This document shows, piece by piece, positions 31,956 to 40,159 of a DNA stretch of 64,000 nucleotides. The translations under genes were made by a program, and so were the position numbers. The DNA comes from Phycisphaerae bacterium (lineage in GTDB: Bacteria > Planctomycetota > Phycisphaerae > UBA1845 > PWPN01), in the NCBI GenBank assembly GCA_012719955.1, contig JAAXZI010000158.1:1-64000 (forward strand). The letters run 5' to 3'. The notes beneath the pieces are model-generated. The model saw nothing but the letters and a program-made list of their open reading frames with translations, ran no database searches and had not been told where the DNA came from. How positions within the stretch are numbered: the first letter of the stretch is position 1; every line of letters starts with the position of its first letter.

Positions 31956-32939
31956 TCAGCTCGCTCCGTTCCCGCCCGGGACAGCCTTGGCCGCCCGCTC
32001 GGCGTATTCAAGGGCGATCCGCGTGACCCAATCCTCGATGTTCGGATCCGGCAGGATGGCGTCCGGCTTGTAGCGAACCCGTTCCCTGTGGTTGGAAATC
32101 CGCGCAATGCCGTCGCCGATGATTTTCACCTGGAACATCTCGTCCCGGGCCACCAGCACGGGAACCACGAGGGCGGTCTGCCGCTTCGCGAGCACGCGCT
32201 CGATGGCATCGGTGGTGACCTGGGGATCGTAGCGGGCGACATGCCCGCACCAGCCGTGGGAGTGTTCGGCGATCCCGGTTTGCTCCTTCACGTATTCCCC
32301 CACCCGGTTCAGCAAAGCGGACCACTGGTCGCTGTAGGTGTGGTCTCCGTAGGCAATGAGCACCAGCCCCTCTTCGGCCGGATTGGTGGAGAGGGCCCGG
32401 GCCCGCCTGAGCACGTTCTGCTGCAACACGTCGGTGAAGTCGAGAAGCGGCGTGATCCACGCCCTGGCCCGGGGCGTGTATCGCTCGATCTTCTCAACCT
32501 TGAGCAGTTCCAGCGACCGGGGATCCTCCTTTTGCCCGATAATGGTGGGAATGTCATCGAAGGAATGCGGGCTCACGGTCAGGAAAACGGGCACGATGAC
32601 CACATCGGTGAAGCCGGCGGCGTCGAATTCCTTCAGCCGGGTGGCGATGGACGGTTCCGTGTATTCCATGAAGGCGGTCTTGACCTCTTTCACCAGCCCC
32701 CCGGCGCGGACCCGCTCGGTCACGCTTTTTTCGAGATCCAGCAGGCTTTCCCGCCACGTGCTGGACCGGGACCCGTGATTGACCAGCAGCACTCCGATCT
32801 TCTTCTGCCCGGCGAGCGGCTCGACCGAGCCCTGTGCATCCTGCCGACAGGCCCCGGAACCCAGAGCCCCCAAAGCGATCAGGATCATCGACACAATGCC
32901 TGGCGAACGCAGGCGGATATGTTGTGCGGTTCGATACAT
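31956..32939 (-). CDS. exported CbiX-like sirohydrochlorin chelatase
   Basis: 327 aa. Two CbiX/SirB-type half domains: GVLLVNHGSRSSTWRESLLDLE with the catalytic His near residue 52, and VVIVPVFLTVSPHSFDDIP with VVPVLVARDEM in the second half. These enzymes insert cobalt or iron into sirohydrochlorin. Unusually, the start carries a signal sequence ending in ALGSGACRQ, so the protein is probably a lipoprotein or periplasmic. ATG 32939 is preferred; upstream sequence belongs to the pseudopilin end. A periplasmic CbiK is known in Desulfovibrio, where it sits with heme transport. Operon with the PepSY-type protein downstream. Confidence 0.78.
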   Translation of the reverse strand: MYRTAQHIRLRSPGIVSMILIALGALGSGACRQDAQGSVEPLAGQKKIGVLLVNHGSRSSTWRESLLDLEKSVTERVRAGGLVKEVKTAFMEYTEPSIATRLKEFDAAGFTDVVIVPVFLTVSPHSFDDIPTIIGQKEDPRSLELLKVEKIERYTPRARAWITPLLDFTDVLQQNVLRRARALSTNPAEEGLVLIAYGDHTYSDQWSALLNRVGEYVKEQTGIAEHSHGWCGHVARYDPQVTTDAIERVLAKRQTALVVPVLVARDEMFQVKIIGDGIARISNHRERVRYKPDAILPDPNIEDWVTRIALEYAERAAKAVPGGNGAS

Positions 32940-32968
32940 CTTCTGTTTTCCCTGCTTACAAACTCCAG

Positions 32969-33784
32969 TCAGTATCCCGGCCAATGGGGCATCCAGTAGC
33001 GGGTTAGAAACACTTCCGCCTGATCCTTGTCCGCGTGCAGTTCGTGATACGCGGGCTTGAGCGCGGCCCCCGGGGCCAGCACATTGGCTTCAAACTGGGC
33101 GCGGGCCTTGCCCAGATCCGTCCGGACGGCCACCAGGCCGCGGTGGGGATAGCGGGGCTTGCCCAGCGATGGCTCCCCGGCCAGAGCTTCGGCGACGATC
33201 GGTCGTCGCACGTTCCATTCGCCCTTGCGATTGCGATTCAGGCCGTTCGTCTGAACATAGCGACGCCCGTCGAGCAACCGCAGCGGCCGGCCGTCAAAGT
33301 GAACATAGTTGCTGATGGCCGGATCAAAGATGCCGCTGGTGTTGGCCTGAGGATTGCTGTCGTAAGGGACGCCCTTGCCGATGGCCCCCGCCGCGCTGAA
33401 GGTATAGGTCATCTTCCAGTTGCCCGGCCGGTTTTTCGGAAAGCCGGCCACCGCATCGGGACAGATCCAGCTTCCCGGCGTCACGTGCTTGAAGAGCACC
33501 CGCCCCACCGTGGTCGGATAGGCCGGATTGAACGGATCGGCGTTCGGATCGCTCAGATTGACGTCTTCCATGAACGGCAGTCGCTCCCGGTGTTCCAGGG
33601 TGTAACCGAGAATGCCCGTCCAGATGCTCCGCAGGTTCTGACGGCACACCATTTGCCGGGCGCGTTGGCGGGCCTGGCTCAGCGAAGGCAGCAGGATCGC
33701 CACCAGCAGAGCGATGATGGCCACCACCACCAGCACCTCGATCAGGGTGAAACCGTCTCTAGGCCTATGCTTTTGCGCTGTCAT
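32969..33784 (-). CDS. prepilin-type pseudopilin (DUF1559-like/PulG-like)
   Basis: 271-aa secreted protein with a type IV prepilin signal: [27 protein letters not shown], cleaved after Gly by prepilin peptidase and N-methylated on Phe. The remainder is a globular domain with Cys pairs ([17 protein letters not shown]), typical of the large planctomycete family of H-X9-DG-type pseudopilins. GAGG lies five bases before ATG 33784; GTG 33790 is also in frame. The gene lies 29 bp upstream of the chelatase gene on the same strand. Function in secretion or surface structure is inferred. Confidence 0.88.
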   Translation of the reverse strand: MTAQKHRPRDGFTLIEVLVVVAIIALLVAILLPSLSQARQRARQMVCRQNLRSIWTGILGYTLEHRERLPFMEDVNLSDPNADPFNPAYPTTVGRVLFKHVTPGSWICPDAVAGFPKNRPGNWKMTYTFSAAGAIGKGVPYDSNPQANTSGIFDPAISNYVHFDGRPLRLLDGRRYVQTNGLNRNRKGEWNVRRPIVAEALAGEPSLGKPRYPHRGLVAVRTDLGKARAQFEANVLAPGAALKPAYHELHADKDQAEVFLTRYWMPHWPGY

Positions 33785-33805
33785 ATTCACCTCTTCCTGG
33801 GAGAA

Positions 33806-34966
33806 TCAGGATGCGCAGGCGGGATCGGGTTCGATTCCGTCGCCGCTCAGGCAGTGCTGCAGAATGCCGAAATCTTCCTGATCGACGTCGCCATCGCCAT
33901 CGAAGTCCGCCCGTGCGCATCCCTCCTCAACCGGGCCCTTGGCCGGACCGGTCACGCATTGCTCAAAGCGTTCCAGATCGGCGGAGTCCACGTCGCAGTC
34001 CATGTCGAGGTCCGGCCTCACCGCCAGGCAGGCGTACAGGTCCAGTCGCGGCGCCTTGGCCCCGGGAATACCCACGGCCTCCTTGGTGTAGAAGGCGGGA
34101 ACACCCCCCTGCGGCCCCTCCTGGATCGTCTCCGTCAGCGAGGTGACCGCGACAAACACCCGGCCTGCGGAAAGCTGCTCCTGGAAGTAGCGCCGAACGG
34201 CGCCCTCGGAGAGCGTCAGGTCCACCTGAAACACCACGTCAAAGGGCACCGGCTGGTTGCCGGGCGTATAGTCGATCGGGACGCCAATCGCCCAAGGCGT
34301 CGGCGTAAAGCCATAGACCGGCACAGGCAAATGATCGTTGTGCAGGCCCTTGACGTTGTCTTCGACGTGCAACAACGCGCCGGTTACATCCTGAAAAACA
34401 AACGGAAATGGATCACGGGCAACGCCGGGACTGTTGGCGGAACCGATGAAGAGGCTGAGCTCGTTCCAGCTTTGAGCCGTGTAGAACGGCCCGAAGCCGG
34501 CTCCGAACAGCTCGATGGGCCGGCCGGGGTCCTCGTCGTCGCTTTCACCGTCCACGTCCCCGGGCTCTCCCCGAGGCACGCCGTCGAGATTGAGGATGTC
34601 ATTGCCGTCGACGTCATAGGTAAACCATTCATCGACGGTGAGATCGACCGGCCAGGCGGCATCGGCGGTGTTGGTCAGGGTGACCGTGACTGACCTGATT
34701 CCATACGCGTCCGCGGCCAATCCGGGCGCAATTTCATTTCCGGTCTGCCAGGCAATGATCATGATGCCGTCACGGTCATTGAAGGTCGGGGTGCCGGCGG
34801 TCCCGAAACAGGTGGCGATGGTTCGACCGCCGACGCTGAAGTTGTAGGGATAGTGCCAGCGGTCATCGCTGGGAACCGCAAAGACATACTCGGCCGCCTG
34901 GCCGTTGCGGGCGCTCATCAGCAGCGCGGCCGCAAGCGACAGCAGAAGGGTCCTCTTCCACACCAT
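33806..34966 (-). CDS. secreted protein with C-terminal dockerin-like repeats
   Basis: 386 aa. AAGGAGAG stands a few bases before ATG 34966, and a signal peptide follows (cleavage near GQA|AEYVFAV). The main part is a beta-rich domain I cannot name, with Asp-rich loops (DVDGESDDEDPG). The last 60 residues hold two dockerin/EF-hand-like units, DMDCDVDSADLERFEQCV and ADFDGDGDVDQEDFGILQHC, a frequent ending in Phycisphaerae secreted proteins. No cohesin is seen. The stop lies 22 bp upstream of the pseudopilin start, so the two may form one unit. Confidence 0.75.
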   Translation of the reverse strand: MVWKRTLLLSLAAALLMSARNGQAAEYVFAVPSDDRWHYPYNFSVGGRTIATCFGTAGTPTFNDRDGIMIIAWQTGNEIAPGLAADAYGIRSVTVTLTNTADAAWPVDLTVDEWFTYDVDGNDILNLDGVPRGEPGDVDGESDDEDPGRPIELFGAGFGPFYTAQSWNELSLFIGSANSPGVARDPFPFVFQDVTGALLHVEDNVKGLHNDHLPVPVYGFTPTPWAIGVPIDYTPGNQPVPFDVVFQVDLTLSEGAVRRYFQEQLSAGRVFVAVTSLTETIQEGPQGGVPAFYTKEAVGIPGAKAPRLDLYACLAVRPDLDMDCDVDSADLERFEQCVTGPAKGPVEEGCARADFDGDGDVDQEDFGILQHCLSGDGIEPDPACAS

Positions 34967-35132
34967 GCAAGCTCTCCTTATGTGGGTCTGACACAAACCG
35001 GCAGTCAGGCGCAGCCGGGCCCCACAGCCCTGTTGTCCAGAGAGCATCCCCAGTCAGAAATGTGCTTGCGGACAGCCTTTTGAAAGGCAATAATCACGCG
35101 CAAGCGGCAACCCTGACCGGTTGTCGCCCTCC

Positions 35133-35170
35133 GGGCGGTCAGGAGACTTTTGCGAGGACTCTGACCGCCC
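35133..35170. repeat. 10-bp inverted repeat, possible hairpin
   Basis: GGGCGGTCAG (35133-35142) and CTGACCGCCC (35161-35170) with an 18-nt loop that can pair further (GAG/CTC). No U-tract on either side. Upstream of the dockerin-like gene, between it and the BMC operon. Confidence 0.6.
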
Positions 35171-35189
35171 GCCTTTCGCCATCTCAATG

Positions 35190-35212
35190 CACTTGAGACT
35201 CAGTCTCAAGTG
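35190..35212. promoter_or_regulatory. 23-bp perfect palindrome, operator-like
   Basis: CACTTGAGACT, central C, AGTCTCAAGTG. With only one central base it is better suited to binding a dimeric regulator than to forming an RNA hairpin. A second imperfect palindrome (GGGGA-10 nt-TCCCC, 35212-35231) touches it. It lies downstream of the BMC shell gene and about 225 bp upstream of the dockerin-like gene, both on the minus strand. Confidence 0.55.
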
Positions 35213-35326
35213 GGGATCATGATAATTCCCCTCCGCTGCCTGTCAAGCGCGAAATGCCGGCCTCCCGGCGAATAAACCTTTCGTGAAATCGCGTGTGTGT
35301 TCTGGCGGTGTTCCCCAGGAAAGGGA

Positions 35327-35668
35327 TCAGGCCCGTGGCGGGGTGCGGTCGGGACGGCGAGGCTCCACGTCCGGGGCGGTCGCCCGGATCTCCGGGCCGG
35401 GCGGCAGCAGCGCGGTCAGTTCCTCGTGCGGGCGGGGAATGACGCGGGCCTGGACCAGTTGGCCGCCGACCTGCTCCAGAGCACTCCGGCCGGCGTCCAC
35501 CGCCGCGCGAACCGCGGCCACATCGCCCTTTACGATGACCGAGACGAAGCCCCCGCCGATTTTTTCCCGGGCCACGACGTGCACGTCAGCGGCCTTGAGC
35601 ATCGCGTCCGTGGCCTCCAGCAGGCCGACGAGCCCTCGGGTCTCAATCAATCCCCATGCTTCGTTCAT
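35327..35668 (-). CDS. bacterial microcompartment shell protein, BMC-H type
   Basis: 113 aa. The first 90 residues are a single BMC domain like PduA, EutM and CcmK: EAWGLIETRGLVGLLEATDA, VVAREKIGGGFVSVIVKGDV, AAVRAAVDAG and VIPRPHEEL. Hexamers of such proteins tile microcompartment shells, with a pore lined by the KIGGG-type loop. A 20-residue charged tail follows. GGAGG precedes ATG 35668, 19 bp after the glycosyltransferase stop. No BMC-P gene, second BMC-H, aldehyde dehydrogenase or aldolase is near, so this is an orphan shell gene in an unusual operon. Confidence 0.9.
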   Translation of the reverse strand: MNEAWGLIETRGLVGLLEATDAMLKAADVHVVAREKIGGGFVSVIVKGDVAAVRAAVDAGRSALEQVGGQLVQARVIPRPHEELTALLPPGPEIRATAPDVEPRRPDRTPPRA

Positions 35669-35687
35669 GGCCGCCTCCGCTCTCCGG

Positions 35688-36692
35688 CTACAGCCGCTCG
35701 GCTTCGTCCGGGTTCTGAAGCCTCACGGCCTCCCTGGTTTGTCCATCGGCTCCGTTCCTGTGCGTCACCTCTTGAACCTGTGCCGACCCGAGCGCTCTGG
35801 GCGGCACGTGTTCGCGGACCACGTACAGGGGGCGCTGTTTGACCTCGTCGAAGATACGGCCAATGTACTCGGCGATAAGTCCCAGGCACAAAAGTTGCAC
35901 GCCGCCCAGGAAGAGAATGGCGATCAGCAGACTGGCCCAGCCCTTTTCCATGGGGATGCCGGCCACGTACGCGTAGAGGACGTACACGGCGTAGAGAAAG
36001 CCCAGCACCAGCGTGCAGATGCCCATGACGGCGGCCACCCGCAGAGGCATGCTGGAGAAGGCCAGCACCGCGTTGACGGCCATGCGAACGGTCTGCCGCA
36101 GGGTGTAGGCGCGCTCGCCGGCGAAGCGCTCGCGCTGCTGATAGCCCAGACCGATCTGCCGGAACCCCAGCCAACTGATCATGCCGCGAATGAACCGGGC
36201 CCGCTCGGGCATGGACTTGAAGGCGTCCACCAGCCGTCGGTCCATCAGCCGGAAGTCGGCCGCCTCCGGCGGGATGCGCACCTTCATCAACGCGTTGATG
36301 ATGCGATAACCCCAGCGCGGCTTGACGCCCTCGCGGTAGGCGTAGACCAGCTCATACCCCTCCCGCCACTTTTCCAGGAACTGGAGGATCATTTCGGGGG
36401 GGTGCTGCAAATCCGCGTCCATGACCACCACCGCGTCACCGGTGGCATAATCCATGCCCGCGGACAGGGCCGCCTGGTGCCCGAAGTTGCGCGAGAAGCT
36501 GATCACGCGGACGCGCGGGTCTTTGACCGCCAACTCCTTGAGTTTCTCGCAGGTTGCGTCGCGGCTCCCGTCGTCCACGAACACGAACTCGACCAGGCCC
36601 TCGATCCGGGCGGCCACATGATCGAGCTGGCGGTAGAGTTCGTCGATGTTGGCCGCCTCGTTGTAGCAGGGAACCACGATCGACAGGCGCAT
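35688..36692 (-). CDS. GT2 glycosyltransferase, GtrB/DPM1-like
   Basis: Membrane-bound glycosyltransferase, 334 aa, expected to move a sugar from a nucleotide to polyprenyl phosphate. GT-A domain: VVPCYNEAANIDELY, VFVDDGSRDAT and VVMDADLQHPPEMI (DxD). RFIRGMISWLGFRQ is typical for GtrB-type enzymes. Two C-terminal membrane helices (ICTLVLGFLYAVYVLYAYVA and LLIAILFLGGVQLLCLGLIAE). The ATG directly follows the panB stop (TAAATG). Middle gene of the panB-GT-BMC operon; its link to CoA synthesis is not obvious. Confidence 0.88.
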   Translation of the reverse strand: MRLSIVVPCYNEAANIDELYRQLDHVAARIEGLVEFVFVDDGSRDATCEKLKELAVKDPRVRVISFSRNFGHQAALSAGMDYATGDAVVVMDADLQHPPEMILQFLEKWREGYELVYAYREGVKPRWGYRIINALMKVRIPPEAADFRLMDRRLVDAFKSMPERARFIRGMISWLGFRQIGLGYQQRERFAGERAYTLRQTVRMAVNAVLAFSSMPLRVAAVMGICTLVLGFLYAVYVLYAYVAGIPMEKGWASLLIAILFLGGVQLLCLGLIAEYIGRIFDEVKQRPLYVVREHVPPRALGSAQVQEVTHRNGADGQTREAVRLQNPDEAERL

Positions 36693-37550
36693 TTAAGCCT
36701 CTCCCAGTTCGGCCGTCAGCTTCTCCAGTTCGCCCGGACGCATGTGAATGGAATCGGCCTCCACCGGAAAGGCGCCCTCGTGGATGTCTCTCACGTATTC
36801 GGCGAACGCCCGTTCCAGCACTTCGGCCAGATTCACGTATTGCTTGACGGCCCGCGGCGGATGCCCACCGCCCCAGGCGACCATATCGTGCAGCACCACG
36901 ACCGTGCCGTCGCAGTGCGGGCCGGCCACACAGCCAATGACCGGAACCGAGCTGGCGGCGGTAATTCGCCCGGCCACTTCGGAAGCCACCGCCTCCAACA
37001 GCAGGCCGACCGCCCCCGCTTCCTCCATCTCCCGCGCGGTCCGCATCAGCGCGAGGGCCCCGGCGGCATCGCGGGCCTGAGCCCGGTAACCAACGGTCGG
37101 ATCAATATATTGCGGCAACAGGCCCAGGTGAGCGATCACGGGCACGCCGAGCTGAGCCATGGCGCGGATCAAGGGTGCTTCACCGGCCTGTACCTCCACT
37201 TTTACGCCATCACAGCCGGTTTCGTCCACAAAACGGCGGGCCCAGCGGACCAATTCTTCCTCGCCATGAAGCCGGCAGGCGTACGGCAGATCGGCCATGA
37301 CGTAGGCCCGGGGGGCGCCCCGTCGCACGGCCGCGGTAATCGTAAGTAGGTAATCTACAGGGATTTCCCGCGTGCTGGGCAGGCCCAGAACCACTTCCCC
37401 GGCGGTGTCCCCTACCAGCAGGACCTCAACCCCGGCTTGTTCCATCAGACGTGCGGTTGGGGCGTCGTAGCAGGTGAGCACGCTGAATTTCCGCCCCGCC
37501 TTCTTGCGTTCGCGCAAGCTGTCATTGGTGATTCGTTCTAAGCTGCTCAT
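36693..37550 (-). CDS. panB: ketopantoate hydroxymethyltransferase
   Basis: Transfers a hydroxymethyl group from methylene-THF to ketoisovalerate, the first committed step to pantothenate and CoA, 285 aa. Family features: KFSVLTCYDAPTARLMEQAGV, LLVGDTAGEVVLG (normally GDSxGMV), EIPVDYLLTIT, HLGLLPQ, and the C-terminal VIGCVAGPHCDGTVVVLHDM. ATG 37550 is used; a GTG at 37571 is in frame but neither has a strong ribosome site. The stop abuts the next start. panC and panD are not in the window; coaD of the same pathway is at 61725. Confidence 0.92.
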   Translation of the reverse strand: MSSLERITNDSLRERKKAGRKFSVLTCYDAPTARLMEQAGVEVLLVGDTAGEVVLGLPSTREIPVDYLLTITAAVRRGAPRAYVMADLPYACRLHGEEELVRWARRFVDETGCDGVKVEVQAGEAPLIRAMAQLGVPVIAHLGLLPQYIDPTVGYRAQARDAAGALALMRTAREMEEAGAVGLLLEAVASEVAGRITAASSVPVIGCVAGPHCDGTVVVLHDMVAWGGGHPPRAVKQYVNLAEVLERAFAEYVRDIHEGAFPVEADSIHMRPGELEKLTAELGEA

Positions 37551-37595
37551 GTCTGAAGCATACGACTGCACTTACCCGAGAACAAGCCGATGGGC

Positions 37596-37624
37596 TTGAA
37601 CATTCCCCGGGGATGATGCATACT
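37596..37624 (+). promoter_or_regulatory. promoter of the zinc-ribbon gene
   Basis: TTGAAC (37596-37601), 17-nt spacer, CATACT (37619-37624); about 58 bp before ATG 37683. Lies in the divergent spacer shared with panB. Confidence 0.5.
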
Positions 37625-37682
37625 AAAACTGGTTTTTGACATCACAATATCGGCGCCAGTCGCGCCAGAATGGATACAAGGC

Positions 37683-38423
37683 ATGGGAGCTACGCTCGAC
37701 GCCCTGCAACGTTTACAATCTATTGAACTGCAACTTCGTTCCGCGCGAGATCAGATCGAATCCAAATTCCGCACCGTCGACGCCCAGCGCCGCAAGATCG
37801 CAACCCTCCAACGACAAGCCACCGACATCCGCGACACGATTCGTCGCACGCAGGCCGACGCCGACAAGCTGGAACTGGAGCGGAAAGCCCGTGAGGCTCA
37901 TCTGGCCAAGCTCCGCGAAGCCCTGAACCGATCCAAGACCAACAAGGAATACGCGGCCGTCCTGACGCAGCTCAACACGGACAAGGCAGACGCGCTCAAA
38001 TTCGAGGACCAGGTTCTCTCCGCGCTGACCAAGGTGGACGATCTCAAGAAGCAGGCGGCGGAAATCGATGCCCGGCTGCAGAAGGAGCAGACGCGCGTGG
38101 CCGAGCTGGAGCAAGCCGCCCGCGACACGGAGCAGAAGCTGGCCGGCCAGATCAGCGCCCTGGAAGCTCAGCGGGAAGAGGCCACCGAGGGAATCCCCCT
38201 GGAGGCTCTGCGGCTCTTCGAACGCGCCTGCGAGCACCATGACGGCGAAGGCATGGCTATGATCGAGCAACCGCACCCCAAGCGGGCCGAGTACATCTGC
38301 AGCGGATGCTACATGGCCGTCACGCTGGAATCGATCAACGCCCTGCAGAGCCGCGACGCGGTCATCACGTGCCCGAACTGCTCGAGAATCCTCTATTTGG
38401 AATCCCAGGCCCTGACCGTGTAA
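37683..38423 (+). CDS. coiled-coil protein with C4 zinc ribbon (CdsZ/COG1579)
   Basis: 246 aa. Residues about 5-165 form a long antiparallel coiled coil rich in Gln, Lys and Glu (for example KTNKEYAAVLTQLNTDKADA). The end is a zinc ribbon: YICSGCYMAVTLESIN and ITCPNCSRILYLE supply four cysteines. This architecture defines the COG1579 family, a chlamydial member of which (CdsZ) is linked to type III secretion; most bacterial members are uncharacterised. AAGG lies directly before the ATG. Monocistronic as far as can be seen. Confidence 0.85.
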   Translation: MGATLDALQRLQSIELQLRSARDQIESKFRTVDAQRRKIATLQRQATDIRDTIRRTQADADKLELERKAREAHLAKLREALNRSKTNKEYAAVLTQLNTDKADALKFEDQVLSALTKVDDLKKQAAEIDARLQKEQTRVAELEQAARDTEQKLAGQISALEAQREEATEGIPLEALRLFERACEHHDGEGMAMIEQPHPKRAEYICSGCYMAVTLESINALQSRDAVITCPNCSRILYLESQALTV

Positions 38424-38737
38424 CCTCCGTAACCTCCAGCACCGGTTGACCCGCCCCCGGCATTGGGTGGCCCACCTCTGCCAGAGGTAGGTTCACGATT
38501 TGGACAACCAATGAGGGTGCCGACGGCATCAACCGCAAGCCCGGCTGAAACCCGAGCGAGTCTGAGGCCGGAGATGTGTCTGTCGCTCAGGTCATCGCCA
38601 GTGGCCCCGAGAGGGGCCAGGTGAGAGTAGCGTCGGGCGCCCCGCCTCTTCAGAGGGTGAGGTACTCCGAACGCACGAAGATTCAAGCGATCAGCAGCGA
38701 GGCTCCCAGCAACCCGGCAGGAACCACCCGCCCGCGG
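38424..38737. other. 314-bp spacer with several hairpins
   Basis: No protein recognised. Contains GGCCCC-GAGA-GGGGCC (about 38602-38617), a stem capped by a GNRA tetraloop, ACCTCT-gcc-AGAGGT (about 38474-38488), and the 18-mer at 38676-38693 shared with 7808-7825. The pattern could be a structured RNA or a dispersed element. RNase P and tmRNA signatures were not found. Confidence 0.35.
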
Positions 38738-40159
38738 TTAACTCATTGCCGGTTCTATGGCCGGCCGCTCAAAGAACCTGCCGCGAAGCAGGTTGGCCAG
38801 CAGCACCGCCCATAACACCAGCAGCATGGCCGGGTGCATCCCGATGGCCCGCAAAACGCTGACCGATGAGAGCGGAAAGCTCACGGCAAAAGCCCAGATC
38901 GGCCAGGCGTTCAGTCTGTCCGGCCGGGCTTCGAGCAGATCGCGCCGCGCCACGTAGCCCATCAGGACCGCCACCGGCCACAAGGCCCAGGCCATGTAAT
39001 AGACGGCCAGGTGGGGGCTCGTCAGGACCATCCACACCAGCACCAGCCCGTACTGCGTGGCCAGGGCCTCGGGTGGCTCGGCGTCCACCCGGCGCCGACA
39101 CATCCAGAAGCTGACCACGCCCATCACCAGCACGAGCAACTGATACCCCCTGTAGACGGCCCGTTGCGGGAAATGAGCCACCGGCAGGAAGGGGGTGTGA
39201 TAGTCCCGCGGATACTCGCTCAGCCAGCGCAACAGGGTCACACTCAACGACGGGTTCAGGAAAGAGGCCGGCTTCGTCCAGCGGATGCGGCCCTGGTATT
39301 CGACCGGGTGGCTCTTCGGCCAGGCGACGTTGGCATAATAGGCTTTCCAGCCGTCAACGAGTTTGGCCGGTCCGAACATCACCAGGCCGGGCAAGACGCC
39401 GAAAGCCAGGGTCAGCAGCCCGGTCGCCAGGACCATCTTCCACTGGCGTTTCACGAGAAAGAACACCACCGCCGCGCCCGGCAGCAGTTTGAACACGATG
39501 CCCACGGCCAGGGCCGCCGCCCCCCGCCAGATCCAGCCCCGCCGCCAGCAGACGTAGCCCACCACCAGGGCGAAGATGGGGATGCCCGAAACCTGCCCGG
39601 TGGTGATGTCGTAGGTGATATACCCGCCCACCACCAGAGCCAGGAACAGCCAGGCGTGCCAGGCTTGCCGGGGATGGATGCGCATGGCCTCCCACGGCAG
39701 CAGCCGAACGGCCAGGAAGAACAGCAACCCATAAACCGCACAAGACGCAAAGCAGGCCAGGACCGGCGGCATGGCCGACCAGAGCATGTAAATCGGCATT
39801 CCACTGGGGGGATAGAACCCGGAGGGCAGGTCCTGGGGGGGCCAATCCCGGTCCGGCTTGATCTTAAGGAATTCCGGAATCGTGCCGGGAGGGTAAAAGG
39901 TCGAGGCCGGGGCCTGCTGGTAGACCGAATCGATCCGCCAGGTCTGAATCACCCGCCGGCCGTTCTCGTACAGCTCCTGGAAATCGGTTTCGACGTCCAG
40001 GAGGAAGATCATGATCACGGTGGAGACCGCCGGCCAGGCCAGCACAAAACCCCACAGCAGCCACAGCACCCATCTGGGCCCGGGCGGGGGAAGGTGGTCG
40101 AGACGCGGCAAGCGGGGAGCGGAGCCGACCTCAGAATGCGTGCAAACCGATGAACTCAT
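38738..40159 (-). CDS. GT87-like polytopic mannosyltransferase family protein
   Basis: 473-aa membrane protein with about ten hydrophobic helices, resembling the DUF2029/GT87 family of polyprenyl-phosphate-sugar-dependent transferases. The first loop has an acidic motif (LLDVETDFQELYENGRRV) as in GT-C enzymes, followed by SVYQQAPASTFYPPGT and further on FKLLPGAAVVFFLVKRQWK. ATG 40159 with GAGGG nine bases upstream is taken. The frame runs to 40354 but that part is low-complexity. Donor and acceptor are unknown; it may work with the polyprenyl-sugar made by the GtrB-like enzyme at 35688. Confidence 0.78.
   Translation of the reverse strand: MSSSVCTHSEVGSAPRLPRLDHLPPPGPRWVLWLLWGFVLAWPAVSTVIMIFLLDVETDFQELYENGRRVIQTWRIDSVYQQAPASTFYPPGTIPEFLKIKPDRDWPPQDLPSGFYPPSGMPIYMLWSAMPPVLACFASCAVYGLLFFLAVRLLPWEAMRIHPRQAWHAWLFLALVVGGYITYDITTGQVSGIPIFALVVGYVCWRRGWIWRGAAALAVGIVFKLLPGAAVVFFLVKRQWKMVLATGLLTLAFGVLPGLVMFGPAKLVDGWKAYYANVAWPKSHPVEYQGRIRWTKPASFLNPSLSVTLLRWLSEYPRDYHTPFLPVAHFPQRAVYRGYQLLVLVMGVVSFWMCRRRVDAEPPEALATQYGLVLVWMVLTSPHLAVYYMAWALWPVAVLMGYVARRDLLEARPDRLNAWPIWAFAVSFPLSSVSVLRAIGMHPAMLLVLWAVLLANLLRGRFFERPAIEPAMS

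Noticed and set aside
33035-34693. 552-codon plus-strand frame opposite pseudopilin and dockerin-like genes
   Set aside because: Crosses two well-supported minus-strand genes with signal peptides and ribosome sites; no motif of its own.
35283-37349. 688-codon plus-strand frame opposite BMC, GT2 and panB
   Set aside because: Opposite three clear genes; low-complexity His/Gln/Arg composition.
38424-38737. RNase P RNA or tmRNA
   Set aside because: Conserved P4 and CR sequences of RNase P and the tmRNA acceptor/T-arm are not present.
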